Part shown: in pieces, positions 1 through 10,973 of the stretch
Layout: each line of letters begins with the position of its first letter
Numbering within the stretch: the stretch's first letter is position 1
Assembly: GCA_963682175.1 (NCBI GenBank)
Contig: OY821792.1
Location: 447,501 to 511,500 of the forward strand
Direction of reading: 5' to 3'
DNA from: Triglochin maritima
Lineage: Eukaryota > Streptophyta > Magnoliopsida > Alismatales > Juncaginaceae
DNA length: 64,000 bases
Notes under the pieces: generated by a model
Seen by the model: only the letters and a program-made list of their open reading frames with translations
Told to the model about the DNA's origin: nothing
The model's database searches: none
Program-made: the position numbers and the translations under genes

Positions 1-966
1 GTTTGTTTCAAGTAGTGGTGGTGCATGAATTTTGCGAAACATCACATAAACTATCACAAAAAAAGAATCAAATAATTATGGTCTCAAGCTTAAGCTTGAA
101 AACAAACTATTATTTCTTCATGTGCATTGCCTTTTCAGTTTAGTGATCAACAATATTATTTCTTCCTGGTACTAGTTTTTACTTTTCTCATGTCCAACAT
201 TTATCTTTAAGTTACTAATTAATGTGAATGAGAAGGTAACAATTTTTGAAAAGTTAATAATCTCATTGAAAAATGTCATCTAACAATTAAGTTACCCGGC
301 AAGTATAGTCATATGATATTAACAAAACATATTACAATTATAGTTAATTTACTCCCGTGATATTGTTTAATTTACCTCAATGAGTTTCTTTAATTTATCC
401 TTTATGATTGTTGACCATTTTGACTTTTTGAGTGTACGAACAACCAAAATGATTCAACTACAAAACTACATTTAGTCCTTTTGCTCCTAATTGTACAATA
501 ACAAAGTAGATGTAATATCAAATGAGTGTAAAAACCTAACATGTTGTATGGTTGTGGACATTAATATACAAATCCAACATTTAGTGTTGATTGAACATAG
601 GTAAGTATGTCAAAGCACTAGGGCAAAAATTATATATTACGAAGGCCAAATTAACTCCAACACCACTAACATCATTGCATAACATAGGGTGCGTGATATG
701 AGAAATTTAACAACCTTATGGTTCCAAAAAACTTTCAATAGACAATAGAAAAGTGATTCATACGATTAATTTATATATTATTTAATTGAAACTGGAGTGA
801 TATTGTAGTTGTTTTTTTGTTCTACTCTTCATAGATGATGGTCAATTTTCCCATCAATGTGTTTATATAACTAAAGTGAGATTTGACGGTGTGTTTTTTC
901 TTTTCAATAGTAGACTTGAGTCTAACATTACTTGGGTGGTCTTTGGTCTTCACCCAATTAGGACTG
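1..966. other. AT-rich intergenic DNA, no gene seen
   Basis: No open frame of useful length, no domain-like peptide and no clear repeat boundary is visible here. The sequence is AT-rich plant intergenic DNA running into the GGTAA-rich repeats that start near 967. Confidence 0.6.
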
Positions 967-1980
967 GTAACTTGGAGTAAATAGAATGTGTTAAATCATG
1001 GTTCGTGGGGGTAACACAAAATTAAAGAAATGGGTAACTTGAATTCGATACTAGGGTAACTTGGTTTAAATAGGAAAAATTTAATGACTGTTCATCGACG
1101 TAACCCCATTTAAAAGAAGATGTAACTTGGAGTAAATAGAATGTGTTAAATCATGGTTCGTGGGGGTAACACAAATTTAAAGAAATTGGTAACTTGAATT
1201 CGATACTAGGGTAACTTGGTTTAAATAGGAAAAATTTAGTGACGGTTCATAGACGTGACCCCATTTGAAAGAAGGGGTAACTTGAATCCAATAGCAGGGT
1301 AACACGGATTAAATAGAACAAAATTAACTTGAGATCCAATTGGTAGAAGGGATGTTATGTTGGGGTAAAATCTAGCTCCGTTGAGGATAATTTGTTTTTG
1401 TAGGACGAGTAATTTGGAGTAAATAGAATGGATTTAATGTTGGTTTGTGGGGGCAACCCTGGATGATAGGTGGGGTAAGTTGAATTCAATAGCAATGTAA
1501 TTTGGAATAAATGAAAGGATATGGTTCGTAGGGGTAACCTTAATTGATAGATGGGGTAAATGGAATTTAATCGCAGGGTAACTCTAATTCATATCCAATT
1601 GCAAGGGGATATGTTGGGGTAAACATAGTTGCGGTAGGGGGTAATTTGATTAAATAGGACGGGTAACTCAGAGTTAATAGAATGTATTAAATAGTGGTTT
1701 GTGGGGGTAACCCTATTTGATGGACGAGATCAATTGAATTAAATAGCAAGGTAAATCTAGTTGAATGTAGCAGGGTACGTAATCCTAATTGGTTGACGGG
1801 GTAAGTTGAATTTAATAGCATGATAGCCCTAAATTAAAAAATGAGGTAAGTTGAATTCAATAGCATGGTAATCCTAATTGATAAATCCAATGGGTAGGAT
1901 ATAGGTTGGGGTAAATTTAGTTTCTAGAGTTGGGTAATTTGATTCGACGATTACATTGGGTTTAATTACTTTAGCATAAC
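967..1980. repeat. Degenerate GGTAA-rich tandem repeats
   Basis: Phrases such as GGGGTAACTTGAATTCAATA and GGAGTAAATAGAATG recur many times with substitutions and small indels. The clearest copies are two successive units of about 154 bp, one starting near 967 and one near 1121. They share a GGTTCGTGGGGGTAAC core and a GATACTAGGGTAACTTGG segment. Later copies are more diverged. The same phrases return at about 5124-5400 and 5720-5760, so the tract has been split by insertions. No coding potential is seen. It may be an old satellite or the inside of a decayed element. Confidence 0.7.
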
Positions 1981-2246
1981 AATAGTATGGTAAATGAGAT
2001 TAAATAGAAAGAATTAAAATATTCATTATTACCTATACGTCGAACCCAACATCCATCTGGTTCTTGATCCTCCTGGACACAATCATATGCTTTACGGTTT
2101 AGGGTTTATCAAATTGCATCTGACTTAGATTCAAGTAACTCAACTTTAAATACCTTAGACCTTACATCACCTCCAATGATCGTTCGTGAGATTGGAACAA
2201 CTCTACTCCAAATTAAGAAAGCACAAAATTTCATTGTTTCTTGTTG

Positions 2247-2386
2247 CCTACCAAATGCATCCATCAGCAAGGGGAGATCTTTTTTGGGCAATTCACCTAG
2301 AATTTTGTTTACATCTTTTCTCCAACGGTTTACATAAAATGAGCAACATATGTCGACCATGCTATTCAATAGCAAGGTAAATCTAG
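2247..2386 (+). repeat. 140-bp direct repeat, left copy
   Basis: This stretch runs from CCTACCAAATGCATCC to CAAGGTAAATCTAG. It is repeated at 4984-5123 with only about two differences seen by eye. The two copies flank the one-LTR gypsy remnant exactly. They are far longer than a normal 5-bp target duplication. Confidence 0.8.
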
Positions 2387-4983
2387 AGTTATAGGTTGTG
2401 CAACAGGCGGGTCCACTACGTTCTCACCCATTGGATCCGGGTGAGGTGGTGCAACAGGTGGATTGTGGCTAAGTTCTAGACTGGAATCTAGATGAACTCG
2501 TGAGAGTCGATTACTCAAGCCCCGAATCCAAATCTGAGTGCACCGGGTTGAATCAATTTTTGAATTCAAATTCGGAATTTAATTTCAAGAATTAATTACA
2601 ATTTTTTTATATTTTCGTTTTATTTTTTATTTTTTTTATTTTTTTTTTCAAAAGGGAAACAAATAATAGAATGGGGAAAGATGAGAAATGAATCCTAATC
2701 TAGAGAATTTAGGTAAGAAGAGAAAGAAGACTCAGATGAGAAGGGAAACCTAACTCTAAATATAGAAAGAGGGTTGGTCAGAAAATTCCTAAGAAAGCAC
2801 GGTTCAAAAATCCTACACCTAGTGTCGCTTAGATCTAGATGACTCCTAACTGGTTGAGTCGAATTGATTTGCTTGATTCACCTCCCTCACTAATCAAACA
2901 AACTTGGTCATGCCGTGTATAGCTAGTGGGGGCGCTTCCGACAGAGTCGGTGCCAATTAGACAACCACTTCGCTTGGAAGACTTACGTCAACACAAAAAC
3001 ACTTTCTAGACACCAAATTAAATTCAATCGGCTTCAGGTCATAGCAAGTCAAACCAATTCTTCTCCTTAAATGAGTCCGAGTCCTTAGGGGTCAATGTCT
3101 AGTTGATTTTAATTCAAGGCTTGGGTGACACTTTAGGTTTGTGATTTGTGGGCCACGGAAGGGTGATGAAATCCCCACCGTATCTTTGCCTACGGAGTTG
3201 CCCTTAAGATAGTTTAACTTATATCTAGCAAAGATAGTCAAACAATGGTCTTTAGAGGGGGCAATTTCAAGGTTGTATGCAAACTAGATTATATGCTTAA
3301 ATGCATTCGATAAAAACCGCGATACGTACCTTGCCTCCAGCACTCTTCAACAAGAATTAATTTGCAAGAATTTAGCTAGAATAATGCAAACAAAACATTA
3401 TATGATGCATGCACTAAGGCCTTTCTAATTTTGCCAATTTTATGTCAGAGTTGAATTATTGCCAATTATGAAATGCTCAGTCAGGTTCACCGCCCGCTCT
3501 TGAAATTTCAGATGCTCTGCGCGTCCACCCAGCGATGATGCGCGTCCCAGAAAAGTTTGAAGCCCAGAAGCTCCAAGTGTGCGGCGATTCCGCCGCAGGT
3601 TGTTCTATAGGTGCGGCGATTTCACCGCTCGTTTAGCTCAGATCGTGCTCGGATTTTGCTGTGCACTCTATTGTCTCTTGAAACACAAATCCAAATAGTT
3701 AGATCGCGCACAAGTTAAACAGAACAGAATCGAAATCAACAAAAAAACAAAATCTGCGTCGCCTCCCCGGCAACGGCGCCAAAAACTTGATGAGAATTAA
3801 ATTTATACCGCAAGTGCACGGCGTCAATGGAGACGTGGCAAATACGGGTCGAACACAAGGAGGGAGAGATTTTGTTATTAGTGTGATTTCGATTGGGGGA
3901 AAGAATGAGAGAAGAAATAAGTTGGTTTTGAGATTTTTTATTTTTAATTATCTAAAGCAAGAAACAAGAACAAAGAAGTGAATTCCGTTGGGTGGAGGTT
4001 TAGATTAGAGAATTCAGAAACTTATAATAAATCATATTAGTTATAAAGCATTACATGATAAATGATTTAACATAAACTCAAGTAATCAAAATATACTAAC
4101 ACGAAATTAAAATAATAAAATTCATTCATCTTCTCTTCACCCTAAATCCGTCACCTCCACCCTTTGGAAAGAGTTAGAAACTCATGGAGGGAGGAAGAAG
4201 GGATCCTAGAGGCATTACAAAAGAAAAGTAAAAACAAGAAATAAAAGACAGAATTTTATTACTAAAATAAAGAGTACAAAACTGAAAAAAAACAACTAAA
4301 AACTAGGTCTAAGGCCAATGACCCTTCTACCATCGTTCTCGGGGCTATTTATAGCCAATACAAGGGATCCCAATATATAAATGGAACGTACACACGTCAA
4401 TACAGCATTGGTAAAAATTTGAGCACACGGATCGACTTTTGTGCGGCTAAATCGCCGCAATTTGTACATGAGGTGCGGCGGAATCGCCACCTTTTTGGCT
4501 CGGATTCGATCCAGATTTTTCCTGTGTGTTTATGTTATGATTTGATCATCTTTTACGCGTCTGGAATGATTCTTTCCATTCTTTTGAGCTCCGGATTAAT
4601 TCATTTATATATATGGAGATTCACATTGATTTTTCTTTAGATTTTCTCCATAATAATAAAAGCTACTCGTGATTTGCAATTAGGTCCTTGACTTTTTGCA
4701 ATTAAGTCCCCGGCTACTTTTGTGCTCAAGTCCTTGTTCTTTTTGTGATTAGATCTTGAGTGCTTTTGTGCTTTGATACATTTCCATTTAAAACCCGATA
4801 AGCTTGAACTTGGTCTTTATGATAGAAATGAGTCTTTTGCACGCGTTTATGCTCGGAATGTGGGTAATTTGCATTCAGGTCCCTGTATTCTGTAAATAAG
4901 ACTAAACACATACCTTAGTAGCATTTATTGATATAAAAGTAATCTAAATGAAAGACATATGATGCAATGTATACAATGCATCA
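2387..4983 (-). mobile_element. Truncated Ty3/gypsy element with one LTR
   Basis: On the minus strand this holds one LTR at 3788-4983 (TGATGAG... at the left, ...TGCATCA at the right). A primer binding site complementary to tRNA-Asp follows at 3764-3781, rc TGGCGCCGTTGCCGGGGA. About 1.1 kb of untranslated leader (2700-3787) is clearly similar to the leader of the 31.5-48.4 kb concatemer. The rest of the internal region and the other LTR are missing, and 2387-2700 has no recognised match here. The LTR is more diverged from the concatemer LTRs than those are from each other, so this is an older copy. No intact coding region is present. Confidence 0.8.
3788..4983 (-). repeat. LTR of truncated gypsy element
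   Basis: The LTR begins TGATGAGAATTAAATTTATA and ends AATGCATCA. It contains a TATAAATAGCCCC-type promoter core near 4346-4357 on the minus strand and an AATAAA-like signal near 4254. It carries the paired GCGGC/GCCGC motifs near 4441-4490 seen in all family LTRs, but the first palindrome is damaged (GCGGCTAAATCGCCGC). Confidence 0.8.
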
Positions 4984-5123
4984 CCTACCAAATGCATCCA
5001 TTAGCAAGGGGAGATCTTTTTTGGGCAATTCACCTAGAATTTTGTTTACATCTTTTCTCCAACGGTTTACATAAAATGAGGAACATATGTCGACCATGCT
5101 ATTCAATAGCAAGGTAAATCTAG
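4984..5123 (+). repeat. 140-bp direct repeat, right copy
   Basis: This is the second copy of the 2247-2386 sequence, directly after the LTR end at 4983. The differences noted are CATTAGC versus CATCAGC and GAGGAAC versus GAGCAAC. Confidence 0.8.
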
Positions 5124-7298
5124 TGGATTCTAGTCTGGTAAATCTAGTCGGGTAATCCTAATTGATTGGTGGGGGAAGTTGAATTCAATACAAAGGTAAT
5201 CGTAAATGCTAGACGGGGTAAGTTGAATTCAATAGCATGGTAACCCTAAATAATAGATGAGATAAGTTGAATTTTCGACGACATGGTAACCCTAATAGAT
5301 AAGTCCAAATGGTAGAAGAGATGAAAGATTGGGGTAAATCTAGTTTCAAGAATTGTTAATTTTATTCAATATGACGGGTACATTGGATTTATTTACTTCA
5401 AATATAGACTTTAGTCTAGCATTACTTGAACGACATTTGTTCTTCACCAAATTAGGATCCAATACCTTCAGCGGTGCCCTTGTTGTTTAGTTAGACATGT
5501 GGGTTGTCTTTAAGTATTATGTCAGGAGAGGAAGAGTTGCACCTTTTCAGTTTTACTTTTGAAGATGTTATGGTTTTGTTGTATGCGTCCGACTTAGATT
5601 CAAGTAAGCTCACCTCCCATGATCGCTCGTGAGATTGGAACAACTCCTCTCCAAACAAAGTGCAAAACTAAAATGGAAAACATATGTCGACCCAAAAAAG
5701 TCGAATTCAATCCTGTTGGTAAAGGGATGGTAGGATGGGGTAAATCTAGTAGCAATGTGGGGTAACATTGAAAGCAATAACCCAAACTTGAAGGAGGTTA
5801 TTAAATTAAATGAGGAGAAAATCACAATGACAGTAAAAAACGAATTTAATTAACAAAATTTATACAACACATAAAAGTTAATAGATAACGTAAAATGATA
5901 GAAAAAATATTAATAAATCATGAAAATATGTCTATTGGAGTTTCTCCCGCAACCGCTAGAAAGAGGAGGAACGTCTAGGTATATTTTGTTGGTATACTTG
6001 TTTTTCAGGAGGTAGATGGTGATGGGGTAAGTTCCAAACAAGCTTGGGTTCCTTCGAAGGAGCCAGTGAGTGACTTGAACATACAACTTATTCATCTGTG
6101 TTGGACTTATTTAGCGAAAAGGAGGGTCTGCATCCAGAGGATTTTGAGCTAGCTGAGGTGTGAAGTCCTCATCATTAAACCCGTTCATACTTAAATTTTG
6201 TAGTCAACTTCAATATGACCTGAAAACACTAGAACTATACAAAATATTTCATACCACATTTTCCACAAACATAAAAACAAAGAAATGTAGAAGCATTTAA
6301 TGGAATCGAGTAGCAATACCAAAGAAGGAAAGAAAGTCATAGTTACACCATATCAAGTGAAGAGAAAACCAAAAAAGACAGCTCGTGAAGCCAAAAAAAG
6401 TGATGAAAATAAACTTACATGCTTCAAATGCCATTATGAGAAGGAGGGAGGTTGGAGGAGAGGTTGGAAGAAGGTTTTGAGGATAACATTGAAATTTGAA
6501 ATTCAAAAGTATACCTCAGAGGTTCATTAATGGTTCGTTGAGATTAATTAATGGTTGGAGACAGGAGATAGGCTCGTTAATTAGTGGGGAGATATTTTTG
6601 GGAGAGAGAGTGGTGGTACAAGACACAGATTTGTTGTCTTTCCGGAGTGAGAGAGAGAGTTTGGGTGGGGTAATGTTTGATGGAGATGATAAGATGAGTT
6701 GGCCAAGGATGTTTAGTTGGCTTGCCACGTCGTACCTGCATGAGATATGGGTAGGAAATAACGTAAATTACTAATTTTCCGATGGGATATAACACATTAA
6801 AAAAAACTAAAATAACGTTAAATATGATAAAACTTCCATCCAACATTAGAGAAGAAGTATAACGTGTAATTGAATCGGTTACGAGAGCGACTCGAGTTGT
6901 CGACCGAGGAATCTGGCATGTACATTTTTATCTTATTTCAGTTTTTGAACTAAAGAACTAAAAATACACGAGTACGGAATTATGAAAAAGCACGTTATTG
7001 CATTTATAAGACTTTGCCCGACATTAAAGAAATATAATGTGATACAAAATCGGTTACGGGAGTGTTTTGATGGATGCTGGGATATATCGGAATATTGCAT
7101 TTGACAAAGTTTTGTAATGTTTCAAACGTGCAACAAATGATTTGGTTGTTTTTTAGAATAAAAATAGATACGAACCCGTATTATGCGTGATTGACATTCT
7201 ATTGATGTGTTCTAGAGGAGATAAAATTGTTTTTTATTACAATTTTTGTCTAATATTAGTGACAGATTGTAAAACAAACTATACGTATAATATAACAA
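5124..7298. other. Intergenic DNA with GGTAA-repeat relics
   Basis: The first 300 bases continue the GGTAA/GAATTCAATAG repeats. About 5580-5650 repeats part of 2110-2215 (GACTTAGATTCAAGTAA and CGTGAGATTGGAACAACTC), showing the two flanks were once parts of one repeated tract. From 5800 to 7298 there are only short unconnected open frames, with no domain, splice structure or conserved motif recognised. Confidence 0.55.
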
Positions 7299-7669
7299 CT
7301 GAAATGTTAAACCTCACCCGTGAATTACTTAAATCATCCGTGTCAATTATTATTTTGTCATTTTTTCTTTTTAACTTGTTTCTGCTCCCAATAGGATATC
7401 CTTTTTTCATACTACACCCAAAAATAACTATGAAAAATAAAATCGGAATATGAATACGAGGGCAGCAAGGGGCGGCAGCCCCTGCGGGGGACATTTTTTG
7501 TTTCGACACCATATTATTGTATTCCGGATATTGATTTATTTACCCGTTTATTTACATTTTTTTCCACTCCGTTACCACCGAAATCTTGCAACGGAACATG
7601 AAATAATTTGAAATAACACACCGTATAAATTCTAGATTTTAAAATTTTAAAAAATCAGGTCGTCTGCAG

Positions 7670-7700
<31 letters not shown>

Positions 7701-7875
7701 GTGTGTTTTTACGAGACACCACACCATTGGGGAGCCGTCCTAGTGAGACGTCCCAATTTTTTTATTTTTTACGGGACGTAATGTGTATTAAATAGAATGT
7801 GAATGATAAAACGATAATTGACGTCAACGATTTAAATAATTTATGGACGACGAATAACAATACCCAGCCATTCCG
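7299..7875. mobile_element. Non-autonomous MULE derivative
   Basis: The left end (TGAAATGTTA, then ATTACTTAAATCATCCGTG) matches the left terminus of the MULE at 10828. The right end, read on the minus strand, has TTATTCGTCG and TTTAAATCG like the right terminus at 16695. Inside, ACCACCGAAATCTTGCAACG near 7574-7594 is shared with the transposase 5' region of the larger element at about 16322-16342. It is therefore a deletion derivative of that family without coding capacity. A GC-rich self-complementary patch lies near 7468-7492 and a long C run lies inside. I could not find a convincing 9-bp target duplication. Confidence 0.55.
7670..7698 (+). repeat. Poly-C run of 29 bases
   Basis: An uninterrupted run of 29 C lies inside the small MULE derivative, where related elements have GC-rich hairpin clusters. 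Its exact length is doubtful in any assembly. Confidence 0.85.
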
Positions 7876-8110
7876 GACTTTTCATGAAAAAATGTACCAC
7901 CCAATAACAAACTCACTATCCCACGTGGTAAATTGGTAATAACTAATATTTCCAGGGCTATGCAAGGTTGTGTTTGTTTCATCTGCATAGACTGTTGTGT
8001 TTCTCTATGTATAAAAAAAGGCCCTTTAGCCTCCGTAATTTTTTAATATAATAAAAAAAAATTTAAAAATTCGAAATTTAGGAAAAAAAAAATTTTTTCC
8101 AAAACTAGGT

Positions 8111-8135
8111 GGATCGCGGGTGTGACCCGCGATCC
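8111..8135. repeat. GC-rich perfect hairpin
   Basis: GGATCGCGGGT and ACCCGCGATCC form an 11-bp perfect stem with a 3-base loop in otherwise very AT-rich DNA. Its inverted partner lies at 9762-9786. Confidence 0.8.
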
Positions 8136-9681
8136 GTGTTCCCGCCAAAAAATTTTTTTTTTTTTGATTTTGTTTTTTCTTTTCTGTTTTTATTTTTTAT
8201 TGTAATTATTTGTAATCTTTTTTTAAATCTTTTTTTTTCAAAATAAGTTTTCTAATTTATATTATTTTTCTAAATTTTTTAAAATTATTTTTAATTTTTC
8301 CAATAATCTACCTCTAAATCACGTCGATAACCCGACGTATTGAAATGTTATGGTATTTTATACAATAAAAAAACAAATTTTTTTAGCCAGATTAATAAAT
8401 TATTTACAACTGAATATTAAACAAACACTAAAACTAATTAAAACAAAAAATTCGAAACGTTATCAAAAATTAGTAGGGTGTACACACATTGTAAATATTT
8501 TTGGAGGTCGATACAGCAAAAAATTAAAAACACAACTAAAAATTTTTAAAAAATAATAACAATTACAAAACATATTTTGAAAATAAATATAATAAAAAAC
8601 ATAGTTAAAACGATTTTAAAAAAATCAAAATCCGTGACTTTTTTATTTTCTTTTATTGTTTTTGATTTTATGTTTTGTTTTTTTACAAATCATTTTAACT
8701 ATGTTTTATATATATATATTTCAAAATATGTTTTGTAATTGTTATTAATTTTTAAAAATTTTGAATTTTGTTTTTAATTTTTTGCTGTATCGACCTCCAA
8801 AATGTTTGTAATGTGTGTACACGTTACGAATTTTTGACAACGTTACCAATTTTTTGTTTTAATTAGTTTTATGGTTTGTTTAATATTCAGTTGTAAATAA
8901 TTTATTATTCTAACTAAGAAATTTTGTTTTTATATTGTATAAAATACCCTAACAATTCAATACACGCCGAGTTATCGACGTGATTTGGAGGTCGTTTCTT
9001 GAAAAAATTAAAAACAAAATTAAATTTTTTTAATAAATAATATCAATTAGAAAACATATTTTGAAAAAAAAAGATTTTAAAAAAGATTATAAATAATTAA
9101 AATAAAAAAGAAAAACAGAAGAAAAAAAACTAAAACAGAAAACCGAAAAAATCAAAAACAATAAAAGAAAATAAATAAAATCACGGATTTTAGTCGTAGT
9201 GTTTTATGTTTTGAATTTTTTTAAATCATTTTAACTTAAGTTTTTTTATTATATTTCTTTCCAAAATATGTTTTGTAATTGTTATTATTTAAAAAAAAAA
9301 ATAATTGTGTTTTTAATTTTTTGTTGTATCGACCTCCAAAACTGTTTGTAATGTGTGTACACCCTACGAATTTTCGACAACGTTACCAATTTTTTGTTTT
9401 AATTAGTTTTAGTGTTTGTTTAATTTTTAGTTGCAAATAATTTATTATTCTGACAAATAAATTTTGTTTTTTTATTGTATAAAATACCCTAACAATTCAA
9501 TACGTCGGGTTATCGACGTGATTTTGAGGTCGATTTTTGAAAAAATTAAAAACAAATTTTTAAATTTTTAAAAAATAATATAAATTAGAAAACATATTTT
9601 GAACAAAAAAGATTTTAAAAAAGATTAAAAATAATTATAATAAAAAAGAAAAACAGAAATAAAGAAATTAAAAAAAAAATT

Positions 9682-9712
9682 CACGGATCGCGGTTCAGAA
9701 CCGCGATCCGTG
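9682..9712. repeat. GC-rich perfect hairpin
   Basis: CACGGATCGCGGTT and AACCGCGATCCGTG form a 14-bp perfect stem around the loop CAG. Confidence 0.8.
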
Positions 9713-9880
9713 AAATTTTCAAAAAAAAAAAAAAAAAAAATTTTTTTTTGGCGGGAGGGACGGATCGCGGGTCACACCCGCGATCCACCTAGTTTTGGAA
9801 AAAAAAAAAAATTTTTCCTAAATTTTGATTTTTTAATTTTTTTTTTATTATATTAAAAAATTACGGCTTTAGCCTTGCAT

Positions 9881-10466
9881 TTGTTGTCAAGTTAATAACA
9901 CAATAAGTAATTTTCAATATAAATTCTAGAGACTAGCTATATAGATCTGAGTTATGGTTTTTCCTTAATAATTGGTGATTTAGATCAATAAGAGGAATCG
10001 TGTGTCCACGTTCCTCCATCCATAAAAAAAAGTAAACCCCGACTATCTATAGTTAATACAAACCAACGTAAATGACAGTCTCACGAAAAGCTAAAGCTAA
10101 ATAACAATGGCATGGAATCCAGACCAAGTAAAACCAAAAAATAATATAAGAGGGTGTTAATGGTACCAAAAGTTCCGGAAAGTGATTCCCAGAGTCTAAC
10201 GGAAAGTAGAGGAAACATAATCTAGTGGAAAACATTTTCTCTTTACTGAATTTTGTTGTTTGTGTATGTTTGGACAAATAATTTTCGGTCAGTTGGGATG
10301 TCAAACACGAATGACCAAAATAAAAAATAATGAAATTTCTATAAGAAAACGTGGATGGATAACCTAATGCATATCGGTTATCCGAATTAGTAATTTTTTT
10401 AAGGATTTCAGTGGACAAAAATGTATTCAGTCTTCCGTCATGACAAAAGCGTATTTAGGCCTGGGC
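9881..10466. other. Intergenic DNA, no gene seen
   Basis: A minus-strand open frame of about 120 codons at 10053-10418 has no recognisable domain, splice context or composition of a gene. Nothing else is visible. Confidence 0.5.
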
Positions 10467-10553
10467 CACTACAAAAGACGCAACTTTGTTTTCAGATATT
10501 TTTTTTCAGTTGAATTCTCATCGGTTTTGGAAATAAACCGATGAGAACTGTTG
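10467..10553 (+). mobile_element. Possible CACTA-type terminus fragment
   Basis: CACTACAAAAG at 10467 resembles the terminal motif of plant CACTA (En/Spm) elements. It is followed by an inverted pair, TTCTCATCGGTTT (10515-10527) and AAACCGATGAGAA (10535-10547), of the kind found in CACTA subterminal regions. No opposite end was found, so it would be a fragment. Confidence 0.35.
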
Positions 10554-10827
10554 GGAAATTGCAAACTCAACTTATTTTGTGTAATAAATTACTAATCTTG
10601 ACCACAGCAAAGATATTAGATATGCACGAGCAAGTGTACGAGAATCTCTTAACAATGGGATGTGATTCAAATTAACAATTAATTAGGAGAAAATAGAACA
10701 TTTGTTAAGTGGAGGAGAATCTTAATAAGGTAGGAAATTTTGAATAAAATAAAATAAAATTACATTCAAAATGAGTGGATATTCGAGATAAAAATATGGA
10801 TGCAATTTATGATTGTATTTTTTTTAC

Positions 10828-10880
10828 TGAAATGTTATTCGTCGCCGTAAAACTACTTAAATCGCCCGTAAGATTACCAT
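10828..10880 (+). repeat. MULE left terminal inverted repeat
   Basis: It starts TGAAATGTTATTCGTCGCCG and continues through ACTACTTAAATCGCCCG. It pairs with 16642-16695 on the opposite strand, with mismatches mainly at the outermost bases. Confidence 0.7.
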
Positions 10881-10973
10881 TTTGCTCATCTACCCTTTCT
10901 ACTAATATAACTCATCATTTCACTCTTTTAACACAATTTTCTCTTCATATCACTCTTCTATTCACCACATAAA

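Larger units (their letters stand above)
8010..9880. mobile_element. AT-rich foldback-like element with nested palindromes
   Basis: The outer 130-150 bases are inverted copies: CCGTAATTTTTTAATATAAT at 8034 onward and its complement ending near 9864, each followed inward by CCAAAACTAGGTGG. Three perfect GC hairpins sit in it: 8111-8135 (GGATCGCGGGT, loop GTG), 9682-9712 (14-bp stem, loop CAG) and 9762-9786. The middle is also folded. About 8300-8630 is an inverted copy of about 8660-8990, and part of that unit is repeated at 9220-9530. No transposase or other coding sequence is seen. It is probably a non-autonomous inverted-repeat element; its superfamily is unclear and the target duplication was not resolved. 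Confidence 0.6.

Noticed and set aside
6300..6774. Lys-rich and overlapping open frames as a small gene
   Set aside because: Peptides show no family features, frames overlap on both strands and the region lies in repeat relics.
10053..10418. 121-codon minus-strand open frame
   Set aside because: No domain, no splice partners and intergenic composition.
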